A DNA stretch of 64,000 bases from Trissonchulus latispiculum. Lineage: Eukaryota > Nematoda > Enoplea > Enoplida > Ironidae. Location: the NCBI GenBank assembly GCA_030248195.1, contig JASAND010010747.1, positions 62,001-126,000 on the forward strand. The letters are read 5' to 3'. A program made the translations under genes and the position numbers. This document shows, in pieces, positions 21,031 to 32,455 of the stretch. The notes under the pieces are model-generated. The model did not search any database, had not been told where the DNA came from, and worked only from the letters and a program-made list of their open reading frames with translations. Every line of letters starts with the position of its first letter. Position 1 is the first letter of the stretch.

Positions 21031-24000
21031 ATAACCTCATTTGCATATTTACTGAATTGAGCCTAAACCTAGATTGCCTACGTAACCATGTATTCACAAC
21101 TTCCAGACACGCGTACAAGGCTTGTAAACTGAAACTACATTACTTATTACTATTTTTCCTGCATACTGTAGGAATCCTAGTACAATTTTGGGTACTTCAC
21201 ATAGGCCATGCATACAGGTAATCATTAAACATCTGAACGGTCATTTGCCTAAGTATGATTAAAGTTATATCATACAAACTGCAGCATTTATTCACAACTT
21301 AAGCCAACTAATACTGAACTTGGTAATCACACTCACTGACTAAAAAACACTTACGTAACCTCTGTACAATATTTAGATTACGAAATAGGTAAGCATTTAG
21401 ACTACATTTATGCAACATTCAAACAACATTCAGAACACGGAATAATTAAGCATTTAAACATCATTTATGCACAATTAAACTGGAATGCACTCATGTCACA
21501 GAATTGTAATCATTCATACAAATCACAAGTATATCTCATTCTTGCTTGTGACCTGAATCTTGATCACTCCAGCGATGCTCACAACCTTCGTCGAACAGAA
21601 GGAGTTTCCGCGAGTCAACGCACATATAATCATAGGAACCAATATACAATGTCATTCATACAGTCTCATACATACACACACAGACACACGATTTCTTAGG
21701 TAGTTACTTATCTAATTAATCCTAAAGATAAACATGATTTAAAGACAATCTAAATAAAACCTAAGTTTAGTTTTTTACTAAGTAATCTACGCTCCTAGCT
21801 ATTATTTTAAACGCACCCTTGAAACGTAATTATTAACTACTGAATTAACGGAATTTAACGAGAATTTTGTTGCGAGTTTTAGGATTCTAAAACTCGACTT
21901 ATAGCGCAGAAATTTGGTAACTTTTTGAGAATTTTGAGCTGTGGAAAGCCGTGTGAGTAATGATTGCTTAGCAATTATTACTAAACAAAACTACTATTAC
22001 TAAACAAAACTACTAACAACAGTTAATTTAACTACTGGGGGAAGCCGGTCATTCCCCATGAAATGGTTAATAATAATTGCTTATAAAGAACAAGAGATTA
22101 TTTTGGAATTTTGCTTTAAAACTTGTTCGTGCGTTTTTTATGACCTATTATTTTTAGTTACCGACCTACAACAAACAATTACCAATTACAAACAGTGATT
22201 TTAAGGCTTAACAAAGCCTGAGATTAAAACCATATGGCCGGCAACTCCTAGTTGCCGGCTGTGGGGTAAATGTTTCTATGAGTTAGCTTAATAAAATTAG
22301 GGTCGTAGCAAAAGGACCCTCTAACTCAAACTTAGGGGTTGGGTCCCCACTCAAATATTCCGTATTCTATTTTAAAAACCCCGAATTTAGGCCAAAAGGG
22401 CCTTGTTAAAAAATTGGTAAAAGTTGGTCGTGGCTTGACCAAAAGTGCAAATGAAAGAATAATGAGATAAAACAGAATAATGAAAGGCGGAGGTCAGCAA
22501 ACCTCGATATACAGAGAGTGTCGGATAGAAAAACAGAAAAACAGAAACAGGGGCAATTCTCAAGACCTCCATCAAACAGGAGGGGTTTACATGAGCTGCC
22601 CCTTTTGTGAAATAATAAAATAATAATAATAATAATAGTATTAAATAAAATAAAATAAAATAAAGGTGGCTCAAGGCCCACACATGCTAGAGAACTAAAA
22701 AATTGGCCTCAGGCCCAATATATTAAAAAGGGGCTCGCTGGCCCAAAAGTACACAGAAAAATTGGCCCATTGGCCTTAAAAAATGTATATAGAAAATTGC
22801 CCGAAGGCCCCAATAGTCATATAATAAAAAAATGGCCCAAGGCTTAAAAATGCAGACAAATGGCCAAAATGGCCGTTAAGTCCTAGGCTTTTGTTTCTCA
22901 ATTCTTGGCCAGGTATAGAAGACCTATTTGGCCCTAGTTGGTAAGTGTTCGTTGTGTGTCTCAATTTCTTTTCTGGCCCGAAGGCCAGAAAAGTCCTACT
23001 ATTTTCTCCTAACCGGGGGAATGCGCTGTAACCCACATGCAGTGTCAACTGCACTAGAGAGCGCATAAGGGGAGGGGAAAGCAACCGCTCTCGGTTGCTC
23101 TCAAACGAACACTGATTGTGATAAAAATTTTGGGGCCGAGCTGACAGTTTTGCTGACAGCTCGGTGACAGGTCATTAGCGAAAGTTGTGCGGAATTTTGC
23201 TTTGTCTTTAAGGCAAAGCTTCTAGAAGGCTCTAGAACTTTCTAGAAGCTTGCCACCTTTTGTATGTGGGGCGCAGCGGCGGGCTGAGCCACCTGGCCAT
23301 TAGTGGTCGAAGTTAATGAGATTTTGAAATTATTAGCCCCCAACTGACCCATTTTTGATATATTTCCAGTGCCGAAACTTGGCGAACTTTGCGAAACACA
23401 TAAACGTAACCAAAGGGAAAACTTCGTGAAATTTCACAACTTTATTGAATTATTACACAAGATGCATAATTTTCTATGACTTAAAAAATTATATCACAGT
23501 AATCTACGTACCTATCTACTTATACTTAGCTACTTACATTAATATTCTTCTTATTATTATTAAAGGAGATAAGCCCCTCTAAGTCCAATGACTTGGGCTA
23601 ATACTACTATTTTTATTTCCCTTTCTTTGTTGGCCTTATCCTCGGCCAAAAGTTCAGGTGAGGACAACTGCTAGGCCTTGGAAGAAAGAGGCCCAGCAGA
23701 GAAAGAGGAAAGGAAAACGACACCTGACTGAGGTGTAGTCTGGGAAGATTAGACAACCTCCCAGACAATAAAAAAGGAAAAAGTTTTGCCTTAACTTTTA
23801 GGCAAAGAAAACCAATTTTAGTACACTCCTTTTTGGAGTGATAAGATTACGACATAAAAAGTAATCTTATAAAACATTTTCGCTTATAACTTTTTCATTT
23901 TTGGGAGTTGAAAAGTCGGGTTTGGATTTTTGGAATCGGGATCAAATTCTCTTTCATATAAGCTCAAGTCATGTTTCGACCAAAATTGTAAAATTTAACT

Positions 24001-24719
24001 AAATATTAACTAAATATTACATATTATTGCTAATTAACCCTACCTAACTACGTATTTAGCTATCTCGTGCCTAATGTTGAACCATCTTCCAATATTTGTT
24101 GTTTTAGGTGCAATTTTCCATTTTATAGACAATTTTACGACTAAATTTCGGCTTAATTAAGCGCATAAACCTCATGTTTTGGGTTTATGACTTCCTGCTA
24201 ACTAGTAAGCGAACACTAGTGATTGTACTACTTTGCGGAGAAGGTTGTACTTGACTCAGATTATGGACGACACTCACTAATTCATGTAAGTTTAGTTTAG
24301 ATGTCGATTTTTATCTTCGTGTGGGAGTAACAACTCCACTTACTAAAGGGATTAAGACCGAAATGCCCCTTTTATTACAATTCCTGGATTAGTATTGTTA
24401 ATAAGCCACACGTTAGTAGAACTTAATTAAGCTTGAACTCATAATTAAGACTAGGATTTATGCCCTAATTGAGTATAAACCTTGGACCCTATTTATGAAT
24501 TTCTTGATTTTTTGAATACTGGCAACACTAGACAAACATAAAATAATCTATACATTCACTGCTTGGACATTATTTAATAAATGCATTCCACGTCGATGAT
24601 CTTCGCTCTTCTTCACAGATCCATGGCATAAGAATTCTTCCCTACAGATTGATTAACTCGGACTACTTTTAGACCAATTTTGGTTATTTTCAGCGTCTTA
24701 TTTTATTAATTCCATTACA
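21031..24719 (-). repeat. 5' LTR (right copy)
   Basis: This is the partner of 754-4319. On the minus strand it starts TGTAATGG at 24719. Similarity ends at 21031, where the minus strand reads GAGGTTAT and runs into TGGCTATAGG. The TGG there could begin a primer-binding site, but I cannot match it to a tRNA, so no PBS is claimed. Promoter, polyadenylation and R/U boundaries cannot be set by eye. The stretch 23264-23425, absent from the other LTR, breaks the repeat and may be an insertion or the unrearranged state. Confidence 0.85.
24321..24339 (-). repeat. Family hairpin in the LTR
   Basis: GGAG/CTCC with loop TAACAA, extended by GTG/CAC with one bulge. In the left LTR the equivalent site (about 3913-3935) reads GTAGCAG on one side, so its stem is weakened. 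This is the only LTR member of the family noticed. Confidence 0.6.
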
Positions 24720-25984
24720 TATATTTTACGTACCTGATGTTTGCTGGGGAAATATTCGAACAAAGTTAATGTGTTATCAACGTAACTGCCATGTATCATG
24801 TATATTGCATGTGAGAAGTTTTTGTTACTTCATTATAAAATTAAACAAACAATATTTTACAAAAAAACAAAAAAGATGACATTGCGCGTTTTTATTAGCA
24901 AGGCCTCTAAGTCTTGGCTACTTCTTTTCTAGATCCGTAACAAATCCAAGACCTGTTTATTCAGACAAAGTGTTTAGGTAAGGTTTGTGTGTTTTGCACT
25001 CAATTGTCACAAGGATTGCTTAATGGTGATGTTGTTGTTGCTTCATACAAGAATATTTCAATTTACAAAGAAGGTGGAAGAAAAAGCTTGACTTCCCTTA
25101 AGGGGGCAGCTACGAGTTTAAATTGAAGCTTGATATTGTGAACGCTAGCAAGTCTTGTTATAATACTAGACTAGACACATAATACTGGGATTGAAGCAAA
25201 CAAATCCCACCCAGTATAGCATTCTGTAGGGCTTCCACGCCGCTAGCGCCGACTCGCCAAAAATTCACTATGACATGCTTATAAACTCACCTTAGCTCTC
25301 TCATCACTGCCTAGTGCCTACACGATACGATTACCAAAGCATGCAGAAATACTCCTCACATATTGAGCGTTTACATAGAAAGCAATCGTTTTCGCAACGC
25401 CTCAGCTGAGTCAATTTAAGGATGAGGGCATGTTTTGTAAGAGTTAAAAGAGATAAAGCAGATTCGTTAATTTTTGCAAACATAATGTGGTCAAATATTT
25501 AACCCTTTAGAAATTCATGAAAAAGCTCAATTGCAGGATTTAAAAGGCAAGACGGATGGGCTCAATCCTTGCTCGAAGCAAATCAAGTGTATTTTTTAAG
25601 AAATCAGTTTGATTAATCATAAGTTCAACCAGAGTCAAGCAATCCAACTTATACAACTCTTTTGCACTTTTACTGTGTAAAGACTGTGCATATAAATCAG
25701 ATAATGCACAGTGCAACGTGCGTATAACTAGGTTATACGCACGCTGCATGCTAGGAGGCCTATCCCTAATCTAAAGTTGCTGAAGTATACAGTTTCCTGC
25801 ATGCTTCAGCAGTGTGTACAGCAGAGCTCCAACCTAGACAGCTCTGCTGCACACCAAAAAATAGGCCTCCCAGCCATGGCAAACAATGAGATTGCTGCCA
25901 CTTTAAATTTGAAATTTGTCTAGCCATATCTGCCAGCTGCAACATAAACGAGTAAGGTTTCATCAATAAGGATAGGTTTAATCG
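24720..25984. other. Non-coding host-type sequence
   Basis: AT-rich sequence with no supported gene. The palindrome GTGCGTATAAC/GTTATACGCAC lies near 25720-25745. Frames at 25540-25749 and 25766-26023 (minus) show no codon pattern or motif and are not called. Confidence 0.4.
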
Positions 25985-26145
25985 TTGTATAAGTACTTTA
26001 CAACACACCTTAGCGCTGTTCACTAATTTCTACTGCGCACGTCGCATGGGAAGCCCTCGTGCGTGGCACTCGTGCGCTTCCCACACGGCGTGCGTATAAA
26101 TCAGTGAATGCACGCTAAGGTGTGCTATAAAGTATACTTAGTCTT
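25985..26145. repeat. Foldback hairpin of about 160 bp
   Basis: The left arm, from GTATAAGTACTTTAC through CCTTAGCG and CGCATGGGAAGC, is the imperfect inverse of the right arm ending CGCTAAGGTGTGCTATAAAG. Arms are about 70 bp with little loop. A second related fragment (CAGTGCAACGTGCGTATAA) lies at about 25690-25745. It looks like a small MITE; a pre-miRNA-like fold is an alternative. Confidence 0.6.
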
Positions 26146-26529
26146 GCACGGAATACGTACGTGCAGAAGGTTTTTAACTGCCACGTTTTTAACGCTACCA
26201 CTGCCGCATGTTTTGGCTACCTAAGCAATTAAGAAAAATTTGGAAATCAGCAAGTTTTGGACACCTTGAACGTTTGATCTATGCATTTATCACAGAATGT
26301 TAGAATTAGAAGAATAGTTCAGAGAGCAAAGTTGTTCAAATAGCGAGATCTTTCCAATTCATGTTTCAAATGGGATTAAATCAAAAATTATATTTATTAG
26401 AATGATCTTGTTTTTTTCTACATTTTTTGCTTTTTCAAGCAACGTTTAGCTGTTCGCTACCTTGAGATATGACCAATTCTCTTATTTTGAAGACCACTTG
26501 CGATTTGTTATGCAGAAATCATTGTTTTT

Positions 26530-26715
26530 GAGCTACGCAAGCCGTATAATTATACTAAGGGTGTCAGTTTGAAGGTAGGGTGCACCTAATCGAGGCAGGA
26601 TCATTGCCCAACAGGTATTTTTGTGTCTGTAATGATGCGTAATAACCGCCAAATTTTTCCCAGCGGTTGTGGAGCACTTAGTTCGCAGGAGTAAACAATA
26701 AAAACCTGTTAACCT
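26530..26715. mobile_element. Fragment of the TTAA element family
   Basis: The stretch beginning TTGAGCTACGCAAGCCGTA and containing GGGTGTCA and GCGGTTGTGGAGCA is a diverged copy of an inner part of the elements at 60826-62193 and 62208-63192 (compare 61170-61370 and 62555-62760). Edges are not found here. Confidence 0.6.
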
Positions 26716-26789
26716 CTCGAATTCCAAAATTTGTTTCATTGTATTATTAAGGATGAGACAATGTTAAGATCCATTTTGATAAAAATATT

Positions 26790-27021
26790 TGTAGCGCTCA
26801 TACAAAGGCTGGTGGACCAAGACGAAACCGAGGACAAGCCCGAACGGGAGGCGTCAGGCACCCTCGTACCCACGAAACCAGGACCGAGAAGAGAGAAGGG
26901 AAGAGGGAGGTTAAACTTTTCATTCACCATTGAACGTAAAGCATTGGCCCAGGCGGGGTTCGAAAAACGTCCCTTCTGATCATGGGACAGACGTCCTAAC
27001 CACTACATCACAGGGCCATCA
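26790..27021 (-). mobile_element. tRNA-derived SINE
   Basis: Read on the minus strand it begins GGCCCTGTGATGTAGTGG, an A-box-like D-arm. A damaged B box (TTTTCGAACCCC) follows, then a body ending TCTTGGTCCACCAGCC. A second, better preserved copy lies at 63203-63435. The tRNA-like head and shared body identify a SINE family transcribed by RNA polymerase III. The frame 26731-26979 inside it is not a gene. Confidence 0.8.
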
Positions 27022-28600
27022 GCTGAACTCACATATCAGGCTTATCAATCTTTCCTCTGCCTGCTTCCCTTACAAATTGTTTAATTTCTTATATCTTATT
27101 TCAGGATTATCTCAGTTTCGATTGAGTTTTGGTGCAGAAAATTTAGTAAAAAGGACTACAACTTAGTTTACATATGTCAAAGAACCAACGGGACAGTCCA
27201 TAAGGTTTCGGTTTAGTGCATTAAAGTATGTATGCATCACAAGAAAAATTCAGACAGCCTGACGGGTTAGAAAAATAAAAAATCTCACACAAAATCTACG
27301 TACGTACGTGGCACAAACTCAAATTGTAGTCAGACAGGACCTCAAAGTTTTTAAAAGCGAGCACTCACCACAATAGAAAAACTAACATCGCCAAATGGGG
27401 CGATTGACTAAGCATTACTATTGTGAACAAAGATTTCGCAATGCAGACTGATATAAGTTAATTTCTCTTTGCTCAATCTTCTGCAAGCCTACAATAAAAC
27501 AACTGCGATGCAGTGCTGTCTTCACAATTATTGAAGGAGTAAGGAGCCGCGGGTAATACGTAGTACGGTAGTACGCTGCCCGCGCCCAATACTGACATGC
27601 AGTATGCACACTTGGAAATTTTGTAATGTTCGCGACACGGTAATAATCCAACACTACAATGATTTTAAAAGTTTCACCGCTTCTCAATCCCATCACTCTT
27701 TCCCTTCTTTCCGTTCTGAAACTTTTCGCTGCTACTTCGTTTCCTTCCGTGTTCGTCCGTTCGCCCATTTTTGCTTTGCTGCGTCAGAGAATGGCTTGTC
27801 CACTAGGCAAATAGTTTAAATAACTAACCTTTGCTATAGGCTTCTATATGAAACTTACTTGAGTACAGGTTACATATGTCGCTTTTTGCGTCTTGGCACC
27901 CCACTTTTCAAAATCCGTAAGACTTGGCCAAGTGAGCTAGAACCGGTATGGGTATGTTATCGGCCTAGTTAAAATCCAAATTCAAATCTTTAAAAGGAGT
28001 TCCTTAAAATTGGCCTCTTCAAAATCTTTGTGTTAAGCACTTAATTGCCTCTCTCCCTCCCGAATTGCTACATAGGTGGCAGGTGCGTCGACACCTTCAT
28101 TCAGGTATTGCACACTAACCAGTGTCCTCAAGTGTCCTTCAGGCTGGCTGAAGCCCAGCATGGGAACTCGCCTTTCCTCAAGGTTAGCATACACTTTTAC
28201 TAAGAAGTATAGGTTCGGAGGGGGCGTACCCTCCTCCCAAATTGTTTGATTGTTATGAAACTAGTTAGGTATATTACGTTTCGTACATAAATTATGCAAA
28301 TGTAACTTTTATTAGGAAAAAATTACGTATGATTTTTATACATATTTCTTGTAACAATGGTTCCCTAGTCCTTGGTTATGTGAGGACACTGAAAGTCCAG
28401 CAATGAGGCGCAACTGTTGCTAAGGCCAGCAAGCAGCTCCCTTGTTTTCTGGCAAAATTTGATTCTAAAGCTCAGAGTAGGTGTCCAGTAAACAAAGTGG
28501 CACAAAGTCCAACATCACAAGAACGAAGGGAGAAAGAGGCGACAGACAAGAACGGAAGGCTACGTGAAGAGGAAAACGAGACGCGGAGATGATTTGCTGC
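27022..28600. other. Non-coding stretch
   Basis: No gene, RNA or tandem array is supported. Frames at 27418-27768 and 27604-27819 overlap on opposite strands and show no motif. Confidence 0.4.
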
Positions 28601-28617
28601 TATTTACAAACCTGACT

Positions 28618-28660
28618 GAGCGTCTGTAAGTATATATATATATATACTTACAGACACTAC
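28618..28660. repeat. Perfect palindrome GTCTGTAAG(TA)nCTTACAGAC
   Basis: GTCTGTAAG and its exact inverse flank a short TA tract. It lies directly before the larger palindrome and looks like a complete minimal foldback unit. Confidence 0.8.
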
Positions 28661-28683
28661 CCTGATTTCCTGACACTTCCTGA

Positions 28684-28805
28684 CATACCCTGATTTTTAA
28701 TTTTGATTTGTCCTGATTTAGATCTGAGTGTCCTGATATAGCGACGCGTGTCCTGACATACCTGGATTTTAGGACACTTTTGTCCTGATATAACCGTCGA
28801 TTCAG

Positions 28806-28849
<44 letters not shown>

Positions 28850-28978
28850 GAATCGACGGTTATATCAGGACAAAAGTGTCCTAAAATCCAGGTATGTCAG
28901 GACACGCGTCGCTATATCAGGACACTCAGATCTAAATCAGGACAAATCAAAATTAAAAATCAGGGTATGTCAGGACAC
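28684..28978. repeat. Long palindrome with (AT)n centre
   Basis: The arms, about 125 bp each, are near-perfect inverses around a central (AT)n tract of about 45 bp (28808-28848). Each arm repeats GTCCTGA(C/T)ATA-type motifs. The structure can extrude as a cruciform. TSDs and a transposase are not seen, so its origin as a transposon is open. Confidence 0.85.
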
Positions 28979-29029
28979 TCGTCTCTGGAATCCGGTTATA
29001 TCAGGACATGGCTATTATCAGGTTAAATC

Positions 29030-29207
29030 CGAAAATAATTAAAAAATTAATAATAATTCCACTTTGTTTAAGAGGTGGCTTAGGCTTAGACGTGTTAAAG
29101 CACGATCCTTTCTAAGCCTAAAAATGGCCCACTAAGCCTCCAATTGACCACTAAGCCTCCAATGTGACCATCAAAAGTGGTGTCCGGATTTAACCTGATA
29201 TTCGGGA

Positions 29208-29264
<57 letters not shown>

Positions 29265-29271
29265 AATAAAT

Positions 29272-29344
<73 letters not shown>

Positions 29345-29520
29345 AGCATATATTACCCTTTGCGGCGCAAAAATCTATGTGAGATCTGGTTAATTAGCTA
29401 ATTAATTAAGCTGAGCTTAGGCTAAAAAAATGGCTTAGGCTTAGACGTGTAAAAACACGCCCTGTGCTTAGCCTAACACGCTCTCGGTAAGCCTAAAAAG
29501 CCATTTGCGCCACATAGCTA
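29030..29520. repeat. TA-rich tract flanked by CTTAGGCTTAGACGTGT repeats
   Basis: GGCTTAGGCTTAGACGTGT occurs at about 29075 and 29430. AAGCCTAAAAAT-type inverses lie at 29120 and 29490. They flank a long irregular (TA)n region at 29208-29341. Probably a decayed foldback element. Confidence 0.6.
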
Positions 29521-29533
29521 TATATATATATAA

Positions 29534-30555
29534 AGATGCATTGGTGCGGCACATGGATGCCAAGCATTTCGAAAAGGTAATGTGGCTCCAATACAGACAG
29601 TACCACATTTTGATTGAGTGCAAGTATCCCTTGCCTTTAGTCGAGTTCTTATTTCATGTGTCGAGTTTTTTGTTTCAGACCAGGATTCAGTGCGGTCATT
29701 GCTCCTAGACGTTTCTACGAACAGATACCTACCAGCGTCACTTTCGAGAACAGCATGAGCAATTGAGGAAGTTCATCTGTGAAGAATGTAATCGTGCCTT
29801 TACAAGAAAGGAAGAGCTAGCAGCACATCATAAACGGATTCATATCGATGGTGGCAAGGCTCGGGAGGAAGAACCTGAGCATTGCTTCGACTGCTCCCGG
29901 ACATTCTTCTGGCCAGCAAGTAGCCTATCAGTGCCATCTCAGGGATCAGCATGGGCAGTCATTGCCGGTTGCCTGTATAAAATGTGGTCGCGTGTTTGCC
30001 AGACACGATCTCCTGATGGCACATTGCAAACGAATTAATTCACATGGAACAAAGAAGCGGGGACCAGAACCAACAACACCACCCGAACCAACAACAAAAA
30101 CGATGAAGACCACCGAGCCGACGGAGGAGAATGAATCGCCCACAGTGTTTGGAGATGCCGCAATGGATATGATTTATCAAGCAAACTGGCATTTTATCAA
30201 AACTCACCACCGAGAGACAAAATTACAATGCCGATACAACTACCAGCTCAATCACATAGATATGGATGAGATTAAGAGCTATTGTGAAGAATCTTTTAGC
30301 AGACAGAGGGCCACAGGCAAGTCGAGTATCTGCTTTGGCTATATTTTGCGGAACGCTGTTACTGATGAATTGACGTATTTCTACGCCAGCGGAAATACGA
30401 ATGTGCTGAAATACCCGATGACAGCTGGAAACCGAGCAGACTTTGATAAGCTTCTGAATGAACTGGATGTGGTGGATGTACTGGAATGGGCTCGTCTGCA
30501 ACGACCTGGATCAAGATATTCAGTGGAGAATCGCAAAAGTGACAATTATTGCTGA
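29534..30555 (+). pseudogene. Decayed N-terminus of a Polinton-type DNA polymerase (zinc fingers)
   Basis: A partial finger (DALVRHMDAKHFEK) ends at a GTAATG donor at about 29578. A TTTCAG acceptor near 29678 leads into CGHCS, an in-frame TAG, then TFLRTDTYQRHFREQHE. Next come CEECNRAFTRKEELAAHHKR and a broken finger. A frameshift near 29905 moves into CIKCGRVFARHDLLMAHCKR and a linker. The last part, with SGNTNVLKYPMTAGN and DVLEWARLQRPGSRY, resembles the region ahead of the exonuclease domain in cnidarian and sponge Polinton polymerases. The intact Polinton polymerase at 39032-44954 has the same finger-first architecture. One stop, one frameshift and no exonuclease or polymerase mark it as a relic. 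Confidence 0.6.
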
Positions 30556-30769
30556 CAAATTCAATGTTCCATTTTGTAAAGATATGTGTTATATGTAAAC
30601 ATGTTATTCTGTATGTATAAATGCCTTTTTACTTGAAATAAAACCATCCGCCACGCTGTGGCTTCAGGCGGAACCTCCGGAGAGCTAGGTTGGCAGGAGC
30701 CCACGAACGGCCCAAGAGACGGCCGAAAGCCACAGATAGTCGGTGTCTCGTTTCCCAGTTATACGTAAG

Positions 30770-30935
30770 TCTGCATTTTACACTCCGGTCTGCTTTCAAT
30801 ACCCGGGTCTGCAAGTCTGCTCAAAAGTCTGCATTATAACCGAGTCTTTTTCCTAGTCTGCGTTTTATAGCAGAGTCTGCGTCTGCATACGTCTGATAGT
30901 CTGTGTCTGCGTCTGCGTTTGCGTCTGAGTTTATA
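30770..30935. repeat. Degenerate (GTCTGC) repeat
   Basis: About 15 imperfect copies of GTCTGC/GTCTGCGT in 160 bp. Confidence 0.7.
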
Positions 30936-30939
30936 CTGG

Positions 30940-31007
30940 CCCATGAGGGTATATTATCCCTGAAAATAAGCTAAAATGGAGACTATAAAATTTGGCACCC
31001 CCCTTAA
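30940..31007. mobile_element. Terminal fragment of a TTAA element
   Basis: GGGTATATTAT, GACTATAAAATTTGG and CCCCCCTTAA in the same order match the right end of the complete element at 35117-36375. Only the last about 68 bp are present. Confidence 0.65.
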
Positions 31008-31019
31008 TGTTTAGGTCTA

Positions 31020-31550
31020 TGTGTCTGAGTGTTTGTCAATCGGTAGAGCGTCGTTCTAGTTAGCTGGAGCAAGAGTACATAATAATAAGAGTATGCCACT
31101 AGGCACACTCTATGTTATCAGAGCAAAAACTATGCTCTGCACGCTAACGGCCCACCCCCCCCCGCAAATCAGACCCTAGTGACCCCCCCCCCCCGCAAAT
31201 CAGTACCTAGTCGAAACGGGGGTACGCTCACTCGCTCTATGTTTATGTGCTTAAGCTCGAAAACACAAGCAGTGCGTGCGCGAATTTTGTGCCTGCTTCG
31301 AGCTTTAGAAAATAAACATAGCGCTCAAAATTCTTTGAAGTGAAGGGTCTAATTTGCGGGGGGGGGGGGTGGGCCGTTAGCGAGCAGAGCATAGTTTTTG
31401 CTCTGATAACATAGAGTGTGCCTAGTGGCACACTCTTGTGTGCCTAGTGGCACACTCTTATATTATGTACTCTTGGCTGAAGGAAGTAGGTTCGATCTCC
31501 TAAAATATTTCGGGTCGGTGGTGCTGTAGTGATAACTTTCTTTCTTTTTT
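31020..31550 (+). mobile_element. tRNA-like SINE interrupted by a foldback element
   Basis: AATCGGTAGAGCGTCG (31038-31053) is a tRNA D-arm/A-box-like sequence. AGTAGGTTCGATCTCC (about 31485-31500) is a B-box-like T-arm. They are 430 bp apart because a 404-bp foldback (31071-31474) sits between them. Without it their spacing is tRNA-like. Confidence 0.55.
31071..31474. mobile_element. Foldback element inside the SINE
   Basis: It begins AAGAGTACATAAT and ends ATTATGTACTCTT. Inverted arms of about 85 bp contain GGCACACTCTATGTTATCAG and its inverse, GCAAAAACTATGCTCTGC and its inverse, and C-runs facing G-runs. The right arm has an extra copy of TGTGCCTAGTGGCACACTCT. The flanks GCTGGAG and GCTGAAG may be a 7-bp target duplication with one mismatch. 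Confidence 0.75.
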
Positions 31551-32455
31551 CTATTACCTGGTATATTTTAACGCAATATGCACCAGTATGGTCTATTGAA
31601 CAGCGTGAAAATGCAGCCTCACGCAAAAACACTGCTTCTGATTTGCTGACGACGGAACAATGGACAGAATTCGAATTACAAATTCAGTTGATCTTTGGAC
31701 TGTAAGAATACTATTCATTTTTGATACTAATCTAATATTTGCTTAGTTTGGTTTGGGTTTTTCGAATTTTGATAGCTAAAAATACGGTTTTTTTCATCGG
31801 ATGGAATGAGGAAGTTTATGGAAGGACCCTTGCTAAACTTATTTTCTGCTAAACTAGTTATTTTACAAAGGAGCAGTAATGCTGCGGCAGACACATCTTA
31901 ATAGGTAGTAATATTTGAAAATTTAATTTACGTACGTGGAACAAGGTTTAACGTTTTCAATGTTTACGTTCATGCAAGGCCAGCTAGTGTAAAATCTAGT
32001 TATCGTTTCGCACCAATCTTCAACTTTTCTCAATTTTTATTTAGACTGGAGTCGAACATAGCATGTTTAGTATTTAGTCTGTGTAGATCTTCAATCCACG
32101 ACTATAGGATATGCTAGACTAGAATAGCTTTTTGCCACTTCTAGCTCAGTGATCATTCATGGATTTTCCGTGAAAGTTAAAAATGTTGTTCAAATTAGTT
32201 TAATAAAGTTAAAATGAACTGCTTTACTCTTTGATCCCTGTACGCGAAAAGGATTTAGTTACAACTCGTCGTCACCACCACATCATCGCTGCATAGTTCA
32301 AGCTAGCTTCCTTGCTACAGGTTTTGCATTAGCAGTCTATTAGTGAGTTATTAATAGCAAACTCACGATAATGACTTATGAATATCAACAACAGCTACTA
32401 ATTTGTGTATTTATCAAGTTTTAGCCCATTTTCGCGCTCAAAATCAAGGACCTAC
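31551..32455 (+). other. Upstream region of the FOXRED2-like gene
   Basis: Non-coding, AT-rich. No TATA box or CpG island is evident. The promoter of the gene starting at 32456 should lie in or before this stretch. Confidence 0.3.
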
